From an uncultured Acetatifactor sp. (GTDB taxonomy: Bacteria; Bacillota; Clostridia; Lachnospirales; Lachnospiraceae), in assembly GCA_947586055.1 (NCBI GenBank), contig CANPXL010000009.1:35549-99548 (forward strand): a DNA stretch of 64,000 bases. Reading direction: 5' to 3'. Positions within the stretch are counted from its first letter, which is position 1. Every line of letters begins with the position of its first letter. This document shows positions 25,978 to 35,162 of the stretch, one piece after another. The notes below the pieces were generated by a model. The model did no database searches. It had not been told where the DNA came from and worked only from the letters and a program-made list of their open reading frames with translations. The translations under genes were made by a program, and so were the position numbers.

Positions 25978-27768
25978 TTAACGCTTCAGATTCGTCAGTT
26001 CCTCCAGCAGCGTGTCGGAGACCGTAATGATACGGCTGTTTGCCTGGAAGCCGCGCTGCGTGGTGATCATCTCGGTAAACTCCGTGGACAGGTCCACGTT
26101 GCTCATCTCCAGCTGGCCGGTGGACATGTAGCCGCCGTTTGCGGTGATATCCACGCCGATCCCGTTAAATTCGCCGGAGTTCATGGTGGCGGAATAAAGA
26201 TTGTCGCCCTGCTTTTCAAGGCCGGACGCGTTCGCAAAGGCCGCCGTGGCGATCTGGCCGAGAAGCTTCGTCATCCCGTTGTCGTAGCTTGCGTAGATCA
26301 TGCCGTTCTGCTGGACAGAGACGCCGATCATATCGCCCAGAGGACGTCCCGCGCCGATTCCCTTTGCGCTGCCGTCGCTGCCGCTGGTACCGCTGGTCGC
26401 GCCCACCGTGGAGGTTCCCTTGTTGTTGAGGGAGCTCAGATCGCCGAAGTCGATGTTGATATCCGAGAAATACCCGCCCAGCTGGGACAGTCCCAGCGTT
26501 GTGCTGGTGACGGTCTGCTGACCGTTGATTCCCGAGAACAGACCGGTATTGGGGTCAAAGGTGATGGACACGCCGGTGAAATTGCGTCCCACGGTGTCGA
26601 ACTGGCCGGTGGTAGGGAGGGTATAGTCCCCACCGTAAGCGGGCGCGCCGGGACTCCTGGACAGATTTGCCAGCATCTGGCTCACGGAAAGACGTGTAGC
26701 CACCGTGGGATCGTCCGCGGCAGTAGGCGCGTCGCAAAGCAGATTCAGGAACTCGTCGGTAGAGCCCTGATAGCCGTAAGCGGCGGCGATGGCGTCAAGC
26801 TGTTCCTGAACCGTGGCTGTCTTTTCCACCGGTTTTCCTTCGATGTCCGTGTAGCCGAGATTGTTGTCCTCGCTGAAATTCCGGTCGTTCAGGGCGCCGG
26901 CGGAGTACATTTTGCTCAGGTCCGCCATCACTTCATTCGTGGCGGCATTGATCAGTTTTCCGTTGTCCCATTTGTATGTCTTATCGTCAAAATGCACGGA
27001 ACCCGCCTTCGTCTGGGTACTCGCCGCGCCGAACAGCACGCCGTCCCCAAGGTCGATCGCCTCGCCGTCCTCGTCCAGGATCTTTTCCAGCTCCAGGCTG
27101 TACACATCGGGATCGTCGGACTGGCGGAACACAAATCTCGCCGTATACTCATACCCTCTGGCGTCAAAGAAGTTCAGATTGACCACCCTGCCGTTTATGC
27201 TGGTCACGTCCGTATCGAACTTGTCGATGATGCCGTCCATATACGCTTCCGAGGTCGCCTCGGGCGGATAGGTCATGTTTGCGGTGCTCATGATCCGCAG
27301 CGCCGTGACGGTGTCCTTGCGGATCTCCCCCGTCTCGGGATCCACCTGCCATCCCATCACGTTGTAGCCGGTGCTGGTCATGGCAAGGTTGCCCGCGCCG
27401 TCAACGTAGAAGGAGCCGTCTCTCGTAAAGAAATTCTCCATGCCGTTGTTCACGACAAAGAAATTCTCACCGTTGATCATGATATCGAAAGGATTTCCGG
27501 TGGACTGCGTCGAGCCCTGGCCGGTGATGTTAATGTTGATGGCGCCGGATTTCACGCCCAGACCGATCTGCCTTGCGTTGACGCCGCCGGTTCCCGTGGT
27601 GGCGTTGGGGCCGCTGGCTCTCTGGGTCGTCTGGCTCATCAGTTCGTTAAACACGATGGAACTGGCCTTGAATGCGGCCGTGTTCACGTTCGCGATGTTG
27701 TTACCAATTACGTCCATCTTGATCTGGTGGGTCTTCAGTCCTGCCACGCCAGAATAAAGTGATCTCAT
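25978..27768 (-). CDS. flgE: Flagellar hook protein FlgE
   Basis: A 596-residue hook protein. The N-terminal motif MRSLYSGVAGLKTHQIKMDV and GNNIANVNTAAFKAS is the flagellar rod/hook signature. The middle holds variable D-domain inserts, and the C-terminus has FTEMITTQRGFQANSRIITV, the conserved helical tail. It follows flgD and the TIGR02530-type gene, consistent with the hook assembly block. The repeat array lies just downstream. Confidence 0.96.
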   Translation of the reverse strand: MRSLYSGVAGLKTHQIKMDVIGNNIANVNTAAFKASSIVFNELMSQTTQRASGPNATTGTGGVNARQIGLGVKSGAININITGQGSTQSTGNPFDIMINGENFFVVNNGMENFFTRDGSFYVDGAGNLAMTSTGYNVMGWQVDPETGEIRKDTVTALRIMSTANMTYPPEATSEAYMDGIIDKFDTDVTSINGRVVNLNFFDARGYEYTARFVFRQSDDPDVYSLELEKILDEDGEAIDLGDGVLFGAASTQTKAGSVHFDDKTYKWDNGKLINAATNEVMADLSKMYSAGALNDRNFSEDNNLGYTDIEGKPVEKTATVQEQLDAIAAAYGYQGSTDEFLNLLCDAPTAADDPTVATRLSVSQMLANLSRSPGAPAYGGDYTLPTTGQFDTVGRNFTGVSITFDPNTGLFSGINGQQTVTSTTLGLSQLGGYFSDINIDFGDLSSLNNKGTSTVGATSGTSGSDGSAKGIGAGRPLGDMIGVSVQQNGMIYASYDNGMTKLLGQIATAAFANASGLEKQGDNLYSATMNSGEFNGIGVDITANGGYMSTGQLEMSNVDLSTEFTEMITTQRGFQANSRIITVSDTLLEELTNLKR

Positions 27769-27849
27769 CATAATTCCTGTCCCTCCTTGTGGAGCGGAGC
27801 GTGTCTCTTTCCGTCATTCGAGAGACCATAACCTCCCTGTCAGGTCCGG

Positions 27850-28248
27850 CTATACGATAACCGCTCCGTTGATATTGGTAAATACATTTTCGGTTGTTTC
27901 CGTACTGTCCATTGCCGTGACTACCATATTGTTCGGCACATTTACGATAAACGCCAGCTGATCCACAATCACGAGAGAATCCCTGATGCCTTTCTGTTCC
28001 GCCTTTCTCGCCCCGTCGTTCAGTCTCTCAAGCTGCCCCTGGCTCAGTTCGATCCTCCGGTCGTTCAGCCGCCCCAGAGCGTGCTTGGAAAATCTCAGGT
28101 TTTCCGTATTTTTGGCGCTTTTCTGTTCCAGAATCTGCCGGAAGGATAATCCCTCCAACGTTTTTTGGGATTCCGCCTTCCCTGCGTCTCCCAGATATCG
28201 GTTCGTCAGCTGTTCAATGGAAAGGTATCCGCTTTTCTGAACCTCCAT
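27850..28248 (-). CDS. Flagellar operon protein, TIGR02530 type
   Basis: A 132-residue protein with the hallmark RFSKHALGRLNDRRIELSQG and SLVIVDQLAFIVNVPNNMVV followed by a TAMDSTETTENVFTNINGAV ending. This family is found only in flagellar operons of Firmicutes and relatives, between flgD and flgE, and its function is not defined. Gene packing and a ribosome binding site support it. Confidence 0.93.
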   Translation of the reverse strand: MEVQKSGYLSIEQLTNRYLGDAGKAESQKTLEGLSFRQILEQKSAKNTENLRFSKHALGRLNDRRIELSQGQLERLNDGARKAEQKGIRDSLVIVDQLAFIVNVPNNMVVTAMDSTETTENVFTNINGAVIV

Positions 28249-28263
28249 TTTCCCAAAGCCTCC

Positions 28264-29043
28264 TTATGCTTCCCCGGCGTCCTCCGTGCCGCCTTCCGCT
28301 TCGTTCCCTGCCTCGCTGTCTGTATCCGCGCCGCCGCTTTCTTCCACATCCCCGCTTTCGTCCACGGTATCGTCCTTCGGCAGTTCGTTTCCTTCCTCGT
28401 CAAGTCCCGCTTTTCTGCGGACCTCGGTGAGCTTATCCACGTACTGTTTGTACTTGTCCTCCGTCTCCTTTGTCAGGAAGCCCTTCTCGTAATCGCTCAT
28501 GCCCTCGTAGATCTCTTTCAACTCGTCGATCGCCTTCGCGTCCGTAAGATCCACGCCGCCAAGCACGGGAAGCTTATTCATCTTCACGGAGAAATCAAGC
28601 GCCTTGTCGTATGCATCCTGATAAGTCTTGTCTACCACGGTGTCCAGATCGTCCATGGAATAGAGCTCCTCATCAATGGCAAGATATGCCTTTCCGCCCT
28701 CAAACACCACATAATCGACCTGGCCTCTCACATACTTTGTGTCTCCGGCGGAGGTGGTTGTCTTGATATAGACCTCCTGTCCCACCAGGGACGACGCTCT
28801 CTGAAGTTCCATGGTCCCTGCCATGTTCTGGATCTGCTCTACCTGAGAGAACTGCGCGTACTGGGAAATGTACTCGGTGTTGGACGTGGGCTCCAGCGGA
28901 TCCTGATACTGCATCTGCGCCACCAGAAGCTGCAGGAAAGCGTCCCGGTCCATTCCGTCCGTATTTCCGGTCTTGTTCTTCAGTGAGTTCTGTGATTCTG
29001 TCTCAACGATCTTCCCGTTTTCCACGGGTGCCATTAAAGCCAT
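28264..29043 (-). CDS. flgD: Hook assembly scaffold FlgD
   Basis: A hook-cap protein of about 259 residues. The N-terminal half carries the FlgD signature FLQLLVAQMQYQDPLEPTSN and TEYISQYAQFSQVEQIQNM. A middle region with SLVGQEVYIKT follows, then an acidic Ser/Glu/Gly tail. The start at 29043 has better spacing to AAAGGAG than the ATG six bases upstream. It lies between fliK and the TIGR02530-type gene. Confidence 0.94.
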   Translation of the reverse strand: MALMAPVENGKIVETESQNSLKNKTGNTDGMDRDAFLQLLVAQMQYQDPLEPTSNTEYISQYAQFSQVEQIQNMAGTMELQRASSLVGQEVYIKTTTSAGDTKYVRGQVDYVVFEGGKAYLAIDEELYSMDDLDTVVDKTYQDAYDKALDFSVKMNKLPVLGGVDLTDAKAIDELKEIYEGMSDYEKGFLTKETEDKYKQYVDKLTEVRRKAGLDEEGNELPKDDTVDESGDVEESGGADTDSEAGNEAEGGTEDAGEA

Positions 29044-29076
29044 CTGCATTCTCCTTTCTTCCGTTTTTCGTGTCGG

Positions 29077-30504
29077 TCACGCGGTGTAATCCACCTGACT
29101 GCCGCTTGCCGCCAGCATCTCGGCCGCCAGCGCGTCCTCTTCCTCCAGGTCCTCCATATCGGCGGGTTCGTTTAAATTGATCCGGCGTGTCCGGATCCTT
29201 CTCGCCGTCCGGTCCTGTTCCTGCGCGCTGCCCTGACCCCTGCCCTGATCGAGATTTCTCTCAAAAGCGTGGGCCTCCACGGTAACCTCAATGGCCTCCA
29301 CCCTGACGCCCTGCTGTTCAAAATTCTCTCTCAGCTGGACGATCTGGCTCTCCAGCGCCGCCTTTACCGTCTCGTTCTGAGCGATGAAGCTGGCTGTGAC
29401 CACGCCTCCCCTGGATGCGACCTGAACGTGAAGGCTTCCCAGGCTTTCCGGGTGAAGCTGCATCTCAAGGCTGGATGTGTCGGGCTTTACCTGGACTCTC
29501 ATGTAATCCATGATCTGGCGCATGATGTCCTGCGTATCCGCCCTCCATGTCTGTGACGCCGCCTCAGGCGCTTCCGTCTGCAGGCCGGTCTGCGGCTGGA
29601 ACTGTTCACGGAAACTGTGCGCAAATACGGGTCGCTGCCCGCCCCGGTCCGGTTCCTCTCCCCGCTTGTCGGTCTCCGGCCCCGTCTGGGCCTCGTCCGC
29701 GTCGGTTTGGCGCTTTTGGGAAATTTCCTCCCCGAACAGCCGGTCGGGTTTCCCCGTCTCCTGTTCCTCCTGCGGCTCCCGGACATCTTCGCCATCCTCT
29801 TGCGGACGCGTCGTCTGCAGCTGTTCCGGATCCTCAACGGCAACGTCCCCGAAGGGCGCCGTCTCCGCGGGAGACATCTCTGCCCGGTTCTGCATGAGCG
29901 TCTGAAGCTGTTCCGGATCCAGTCCCGTCTGCTGCCCGGCCTCCTGAAGCAGCGTATCCAGGTCTGCCATCAGTTCCCGGTAGCTGTCGTAAAGCTCCCC
30001 GTCGGTGACCAGTTCGCACGCATCCTGCGCGCCGCCAAGCGTCAGAAGCAGTTCCCCCAGCTTTCCGCGGTCCAGCACATCCATGCGTTCCATTCCAAGC
30101 TCCTGCATGGCGTTTTCCAGTTCCGGAATGTCGATGCCGAAAGCATCCGCGATCTTCTGCATCATGTCCGCCGCGGCCGTTCCCAGCGCTTCGGCGGCCA
30201 GCATCGCGGCCTCTTCCGAAATTTCTCCGGTTTCCTGAGCTTCCTCTCCGTCCTGCGCCTTCTTATCCGCCACTCTCGCCTGATGCGCGTCCTTCGCTCT
30301 CAGGGAATCTCCCGGCGTCTTCTTTACGGTCTGCCGGGCCGGGTCGGGTTGGGAATCCGCCTTGCGGCTTTCTCCCTGGTTCCTGCCTGTCTGGCCGTCC
30401 AGCACTGCCTGGAATTCCCGGTTTGCGGCGGTTTTAATGTTTCCGCCCGACGGTGTGAAGCCGTTCAGAACAGAGCCCATATCCTTTACAGGTGTACTCG
30501 TCAT
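29077..30504 (-). CDS. fliK: Hook-length control protein FliK
   Basis: A 475-residue FliK with a long, low-complexity Gln/Glu/Pro-rich ruler region and the C-terminal Flg_hook domain (MQLHPESLGSLHVQVASRGG, ASFIAQNETVKAALESQIVQ). The start at 30504 is chosen because AAAGGAGG precedes it by about seven bases, whereas the longer frame has no site. The order fliJ, MotE-like, fliK, flgD follows the Bacillus operon. Confidence 0.93.
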   Translation of the reverse strand: MTSTPVKDMGSVLNGFTPSGGNIKTAANREFQAVLDGQTGRNQGESRKADSQPDPARQTVKKTPGDSLRAKDAHQARVADKKAQDGEEAQETGEISEEAAMLAAEALGTAAADMMQKIADAFGIDIPELENAMQELGMERMDVLDRGKLGELLLTLGGAQDACELVTDGELYDSYRELMADLDTLLQEAGQQTGLDPEQLQTLMQNRAEMSPAETAPFGDVAVEDPEQLQTTRPQEDGEDVREPQEEQETGKPDRLFGEEISQKRQTDADEAQTGPETDKRGEEPDRGGQRPVFAHSFREQFQPQTGLQTEAPEAASQTWRADTQDIMRQIMDYMRVQVKPDTSSLEMQLHPESLGSLHVQVASRGGVVTASFIAQNETVKAALESQIVQLRENFEQQGVRVEAIEVTVEAHAFERNLDQGRGQGSAQEQDRTARRIRTRRINLNEPADMEDLEEEDALAAEMLAASGSQVDYTA

Positions 30505-30567
30505 TTCTGACCTCCTTTCTTTTATTTTCAATGTGCTATATTTATTTCGGTCAAAACCGCCGGATAC

Positions 30568-31428
30568 TTAAGAGTCCGGATCCATAATTGCCGCAACTTT
30601 TGCGCCGAACTCCGGAGTCATCTGGTTCATGATGGCTCCTCTTTCTTCCGCCGTAAGCGCATTCAGGATCCTCGCCACCGTGTTCAGGTCCGTCATCTGT
30701 TCCAGGAGAAGCGCCGCCGCTTTCGGCTTCATCTGGGAAAAGCTTCCCGCATATTCCTGAAATTCCCCGCTTTCCTCCTGCTGGACCACAACCTGTTTGT
30801 AAAGAGATTCCGCCGTGGCCGGGTTCATGGTCTCATACCACTTCCTGTACTCTTCCGCTCCCGGCCCTTTTTCCGAGTAAACCACTTCCTCGTAAAATTC
30901 GTTCTGGATTCTCTGGAATTCCACCTGCGCGGCTTCAAATTCCTGCAGACGGCTCACTTCCGCCCGCAGCGTCTCAATGTCGGCGTCCTTCACGTTCACG
31001 GAGGTCTGAAGCCGTTCCACCTCCAGCTCCAGTTCCTTGATATAATCCACCGCTTCCGGCAGGCTGGAATATCCGCCGTAACTGTCAGGGTCCGTGGTTT
31101 CCGTCAGGGACACTCCGGGCAGGATTTTGTTGACCACGGGGACGTCTTTCAGAATGGGCGTCAGCACCGAGCTGCCGAACCCGCCGATATCAAGCTTTAT
31201 GATCACGCAGATCACCGCCAGCCACAAAACGACGATGAAAACCGTGGCCCCAAAGGTCACGAGCCCGTTTCCTTCCTCATCCCCCAGCGCTTCCTCCTGC
31301 TTTGCGATCTCCTTCGCCCGGCGTTTCACCTCCCGGCGCTGATTTTTCTGATCCTTTTTCAGCTGCTGCTTCTCGTTCTGGATCCTCTTTTTCTCCTGCC
31401 TGGCTTCTTCCGTCAACTCTTTCGCCAT
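30568..31428 (-). CDS. MotE/YlxF-like flagellar protein
   Basis: A 286-residue protein with a basic coiled N-terminus, one membrane helix (about residues 60-80), a coiled coil and a C-terminal MgtE_N-like domain (FSQMKPKAAALLLEQMTDLN, ARILNALTAEERGAIMNQM). YlxF holds the same place between fliJ and fliK in Bacillus. Related MotE proteins stabilise the stator or the MotC partner in other bacteria; the role in Firmicutes is not settled. Confidence 0.75.
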   Translation of the reverse strand: MAKELTEEARQEKKRIQNEKQQLKKDQKNQRREVKRRAKEIAKQEEALGDEEGNGLVTFGATVFIVVLWLAVICVIIKLDIGGFGSSVLTPILKDVPVVNKILPGVSLTETTDPDSYGGYSSLPEAVDYIKELELEVERLQTSVNVKDADIETLRAEVSRLQEFEAAQVEFQRIQNEFYEEVVYSEKGPGAEEYRKWYETMNPATAESLYKQVVVQQEESGEFQEYAGSFSQMKPKAAALLLEQMTDLNTVARILNALTAEERGAIMNQMTPEFGAKVAAIMDPDS

Positions 31429-31471
31429 AATTTCCTCTCATTCCTTTACCGAAAAAGACACTGCCATGCCT

Positions 31472-31945
31472 CTAAACCGACGCGTTCTCTCTTTTTTCCG
31501 CGTCCCTGCGCCGGCCGTAGACGTAACTGGTCCGCTCGTCCACTTCCCTGCCTTCCCGCCGGTTTTCCTCCACCATAAACTGTCCGAACGCCTTTTCCTT
31601 CAGGTTTTCATGGGTCTTTCGCTCCTGCATTACCTCGGTCAGGCGCATCCGCGCCTGTTCCAGCCGGCTCTGCGCAAGGGCGACCTGCTGCCTCTGGTCC
31701 GCGATGAAACCGTCCATGCTTAAGATGGCGGCTTTGTTTTCCCCGATTTCCCTCACATTCAGCTCGCCGGAAAGCAGTTCGGCGGCGCGCGCCTCGTATC
31801 CGCGCTTTCGCTCTTCCAGCTTTCTCAGGACTTCTTCCTCCCTGTCCAGCTGCGCACGGGCCGCGGAAAAGTCCTGTTTGGCCTGAGTCTCCATCTTCAT
31901 CTTGATGTCCAGCAGACTCTGCATGGAGTAGCGGAACCGTGCCAT
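31472..31945 (-). CDS. fliJ: Flagellar export chaperone FliJ
   Basis: A 157-residue protein, almost wholly a two-stranded coiled coil, beginning MARFRYSMQSLLDIKMKME. FliJ sits in the central hole of the FliI hexamer and links it to FlhA. It is directly downstream of fliI. Confidence 0.92.
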   Translation of the reverse strand: MARFRYSMQSLLDIKMKMETQAKQDFSAARAQLDREEEVLRKLEERKRGYEARAAELLSGELNVREIGENKAAILSMDGFIADQRQQVALAQSRLEQARMRLTEVMQERKTHENLKEKAFGQFMVEENRREGREVDERTSYVYGRRRDAEKRENASV

Positions 31946-31959
31946 ACCCTTTCCTCCTC

Positions 31960-33276
31960 TTATGCTTCAAAAAGCCCCTGCAGCATGGCGACGCTCTGGT
32001 CAAACTCAAACTTCTCGTCCGTCTGCTGGCAAAGGAAGCCGTTCACCGCATCGATCTTTGTAATGGCGTAGTCGATGGAAGGATTGCTGCCGCTCTTGTA
32101 CGCCCCGATGTTGATCAGATCCTCCGCCTCGTTGTAGGTAGCCAGAACGGTCTTTAACTTTCCCGCCGCCTGCTTGTGTTCTCTGGACGCGATCTGGCTC
32201 ATGCACCTGGAAATGCTCTGCAGGATATCGATGGCGGGATAGTGATTTTTATGTCCCAGCTTTCTGTCCAGCATGATATGGCCGTCCAGGATGCTTCTGG
32301 CGGTGTCCGTGATGGGCTCGTTAAAGTCGTCGCCGTCCACAAGCACCGTATAAAGCCCCGTGATGGAACCCTTCGCGGCCCGTCCCGCCCGCTCCAGAAG
32401 CTTCGGCATCTCAGAGTATACGCTGGGAGGATACCCCCTGCTCACGGGCGGTTCCCCGCTGGCAAGCCCGATCTCTCTCTGCGCCATGGAAAATCGGGTA
32501 AGGGAATCCATCATCAGCAACACGTCCTTCCCCTGATCCCGGAAATATTCCGCGATGGCCGTGGCGGTTTTCGCCGCCTTATTGCGCTCCAGCGCCGGAC
32601 GGTCGGAGGTTGCGACGACGACCACGGACCGGCGCATCCCCTCTTCCCCCAGATCCCTTTCTATAAACTCGCGGACCTCACGCCCCCGCTCTCCGATCAG
32701 CGCGATGACATTGATATCCGCCTTTGTGTTCCTTGCAAACATTCCCATCAGCGTGGATTTCCCCACGCCGGAACCTGCAAAGATCCCGATCCGCTGTCCT
32801 TTTCCCACAGTGATAAGGCCGTCCACCGCCTTTACCCCGAGCGGCAGGACCTCATCGATGATCTCCCTGCTCATGGGATCCGGAGGCGCGGCCTCCACGG
32901 AATACGGCGTCCCTGACGGCTCGGTCCCGTCCACAGGCCTGCCCAGTCCGTCCAGCGTCTTGCCCAGCAGATCGTCTCCGACCAGCACCCGCAGGGGAGT
33001 TCCCGTATTCTCCACAATGCTCCCCAGCCCGATGCCGTCCACGGAATCATAAGGCATGAGAAGCGTTTTCTTATCCTTAAATCCAACTACCTCGGCCATG
33101 ACGGGATCTCTGTTTTCCCCGTCGGGGAAGATCCGGCATACGTCTCCCAGCCTTGCGTCCGGCCCGGCCGATTCGATGGTGAGCCCTACCACGTTCACCA
33201 CCTTTCCCATCCGCCGGACATAGCTTTCCTCCGCCGCTTTGCCGTATTTATCAAAATCCACCAAAATCCTGCGCAA
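31960..33276 (-). CDS. fliI: Flagellar export ATPase FliI
   Basis: A 438-residue F1-type ATPase of the export apparatus. It has the Walker A motif GIFAGSGVGKSTLMGMFA, the Walker B region with KDVLLMMDSLTRF, and the catalytic loop ALIGERGREVREFIERD. The C-terminal YKSGSNPSIDYAITKIDAVN segment is also typical. It follows fliH and precedes fliJ. Confidence 0.98.
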   Translation of the reverse strand: MRRILVDFDKYGKAAEESYVRRMGKVVNVVGLTIESAGPDARLGDVCRIFPDGENRDPVMAEVVGFKDKKTLLMPYDSVDGIGLGSIVENTGTPLRVLVGDDLLGKTLDGLGRPVDGTEPSGTPYSVEAAPPDPMSREIIDEVLPLGVKAVDGLITVGKGQRIGIFAGSGVGKSTLMGMFARNTKADINVIALIGERGREVREFIERDLGEEGMRRSVVVVATSDRPALERNKAAKTATAIAEYFRDQGKDVLLMMDSLTRFSMAQREIGLASGEPPVSRGYPPSVYSEMPKLLERAGRAAKGSITGLYTVLVDGDDFNEPITDTARSILDGHIMLDRKLGHKNHYPAIDILQSISRCMSQIASREHKQAAGKLKTVLATYNEAEDLINIGAYKSGSNPSIDYAITKIDAVNGFLCQQTDEKFEFDQSVAMLQGLFEA

Positions 33277-33280
33277 GGTT

Positions 33281-34123
33281 TCATTCCTCCCTGGACCACG
33301 CCAGCAGCATCAGCTTCTGCTTCAATCCCGCCAGCTGCGTCCCCAGGCCGCAGTCGAAGATGCCGCCGTCGGTCTCGATCAGACATTCATTTTCCCCCAG
33401 TGTCAGATCCTCCACAATCTCAACGGTTCCGACGCCGGAAGCGGTCCCGGCAAGAATCTCCTGCCTGTGCAGAAGGACTTCCTCGTAATCCATCCTGGAG
33501 ACATGGATCAGAAAGCTTCCTCCGCCCTCCAGCCTGTGCATGGTATTGGAGATCAGATATTCCAGTATCTTCCGGTCGCCGCTCAGTTCCACCTGAAACA
33601 CATGCTCGTACGCGGAAGTGATGACGTCCACAAATTTCGGTTCCAGCTCATCCACCATTTTCTGGTACTCTTCCTCCAGACTGCGCGCCTGCCGCTGCAG
33701 CTCCGCTTTTGCGGCCTCCGACTCCTGATGAGCCTTCGACTGTCCGTCCACATACCCCTGATGTCTGGCCTGATCCAGAATGCTGCGCTTTTCCGCTTCC
33801 GCCTGCGCCCTGGCGGCGGCGATGATATCCTCCGCCTCCCGGTTCGCCTTCTCCAAAATCTCCCGGGCTTCCTCCCGGGCCTGATCCAGCGTGGCCTTTC
33901 CGTCCTCGCCCGCCTTTATGACGCCGCTCTCCGACCCTTCCCCGCCGTCCGCGGGGATCTGTACTTCTTCCGCGTCCAGGCCGGAGGTAAACCCTTCCCT
34001 GCTTTGGTCCGCCTGTTCTCTGGCCTCGTTCTCCCTGCGCCGCCTGAGCAGCTCGTTGGTGTCGATGATCCTGGTTTCCCCCGCTTCCACCACACAGGAC
34101 TGCTTTACAAGATTCCTAGACAA
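33281..34123 (-). CDS. fliH: FliI regulator FliH
   Basis: An approximately 280-residue stator-stalk protein with a long coiled coil (AREEAREILEKANREAEDII onward) and a FliH/V-ATPase E-like C-terminus (VETDGGIFDCGLGTQLAGL). The N-terminus RNLVKQSCVVEAGE is typical of the family in clostridia. A TTG at 34123 is preferred, as GGAGG lies about 11 bases upstream; the GTG at 34135 directly touches that site. It overlaps the end of fliG. Confidence 0.9.
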   Translation of the reverse strand: MSRNLVKQSCVVEAGETRIIDTNELLRRRRENEAREQADQSREGFTSGLDAEEVQIPADGGEGSESGVIKAGEDGKATLDQAREEAREILEKANREAEDIIAAARAQAEAEKRSILDQARHQGYVDGQSKAHQESEAAKAELQRQARSLEEEYQKMVDELEPKFVDVITSAYEHVFQVELSGDRKILEYLISNTMHRLEGGGSFLIHVSRMDYEEVLLHRQEILAGTASGVGTVEIVEDLTLGENECLIETDGGIFDCGLGTQLAGLKQKLMLLAWSREE

Positions 34124-35135
34124 CGATCTCGTCACCTCCGCCTCTGGAGATTACAATTTCTCCGGAATCTTCCAGCTTTCTGATGATATTTACGATCTTC
34201 TGCTGCGCTTCCTCCACATCCTTCATCCGCACAGGGCCCATAAACTCCATGTCTTCCTTTATCATCACCGCCAGACGTTTGGACAGGTTGTTAAAGATCG
34301 CGTTCTGCACCTGCTCGTTGGCGTTCTTCATGGCAATGGCAAGATCGTTGTTATCCACCTCACGCAGCACACGCTGGATCGCTCTGTCGTCCAGAAGAAG
34401 AACGTCCTCGAACACGAACATCTTCTTTCGGATCTCATCCGCAAGCTCGGGCTCTTCGATCTCCAGGCTCTCCATGATATGGCGTTCCGTGCCGCGGTCC
34501 ACCGTGTTCAAAATCTCCACGACCGCATCCACGCCGCCGATAATGGTGTAGTCCTGATTTACCAGACTTGCCAGCTTGGATTCCAGCACCTTCTCCACCT
34601 CCTTGATCACATCGGGGCTGGTGCGGTCCATCACGGCGATCCTGCGCGCCACGTCCGCCTGCCTGTCGGGCGCGAGGGACGAAATGATAATGGCGGCCTG
34701 AGAAGGCGCGAGATAAGAGAGGATCAGCGCGATGGTCTGGGGATGTTCGTCCTGAATAAAGTTGATCAGCTGCGACGCGTCTGTCTTGCGCACAAACTCG
34801 AAAGGCTTGACCTGCAGGGACGCCGTCAGCTTGCCGATGACATCCATGGCCTTCTCCGAGCCCAGCGCCTTTTCCAGAAGATCCTTCGCGTAGTTGATAC
34901 CGCCTTCGGCTATGTACTGCTGGGCGAGACAGACCTCATAGAACTCGTTGATGACCTCTTCCTTCACCTGGGGCGTAACGCTCCTTGTGTTGGCGATCTC
35001 AAGCGTCAGTTCCTCAATTTCCTCTTCTTTCAGATGCTTGAATATGCCCGCGGACCGCTCCGGTCCCAGTGCAATGAGAAGGACGGCCGCCTTCTGTACG
35101 CCCTTCAACGCTTCGTTTGCCGAGCCTCTAGCCAT
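34116..35135 (-). CDS. fliG: Flagellar motor switch protein FliG
   Basis: A 339-residue switch protein. The N domain (KGVQKAAVLLIALGPERSAG), the middle domain with an EHPQTIALILSYLAPSQAA motif, and the C domain (VLLLDDRAIQRVLREVDNND, with the charged torque helix) are all visible. It binds the FliF ring and transmits the switch. Confidence 0.98.
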   Translation of the reverse strand: MARGSANEALKGVQKAAVLLIALGPERSAGIFKHLKEEEIEELTLEIANTRSVTPQVKEEVINEFYEVCLAQQYIAEGGINYAKDLLEKALGSEKAMDVIGKLTASLQVKPFEFVRKTDASQLINFIQDEHPQTIALILSYLAPSQAAIIISSLAPDRQADVARRIAVMDRTSPDVIKEVEKVLESKLASLVNQDYTIIGGVDAVVEILNTVDRGTERHIMESLEIEEPELADEIRKKMFVFEDVLLLDDRAIQRVLREVDNNDLAIAMKNANEQVQNAIFNNLSKRLAVMIKEDMEFMGPVRMKDVEEAQQKIVNIIRKLEDSGEIVISRGGGDEIVV

Positions 35136-35162
35136 ACCGATACCTCGTTTCTTTTACAGGTT

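Noticed and set aside
25557..27762. Long plus-strand open frames through the repeat array and antisense to flgE
   Set aside because: They run through tandem repeats and the mirror frame of a clear flgE gene, lack a ribosome binding site and show no family features. High GC makes such mirror frames common here.
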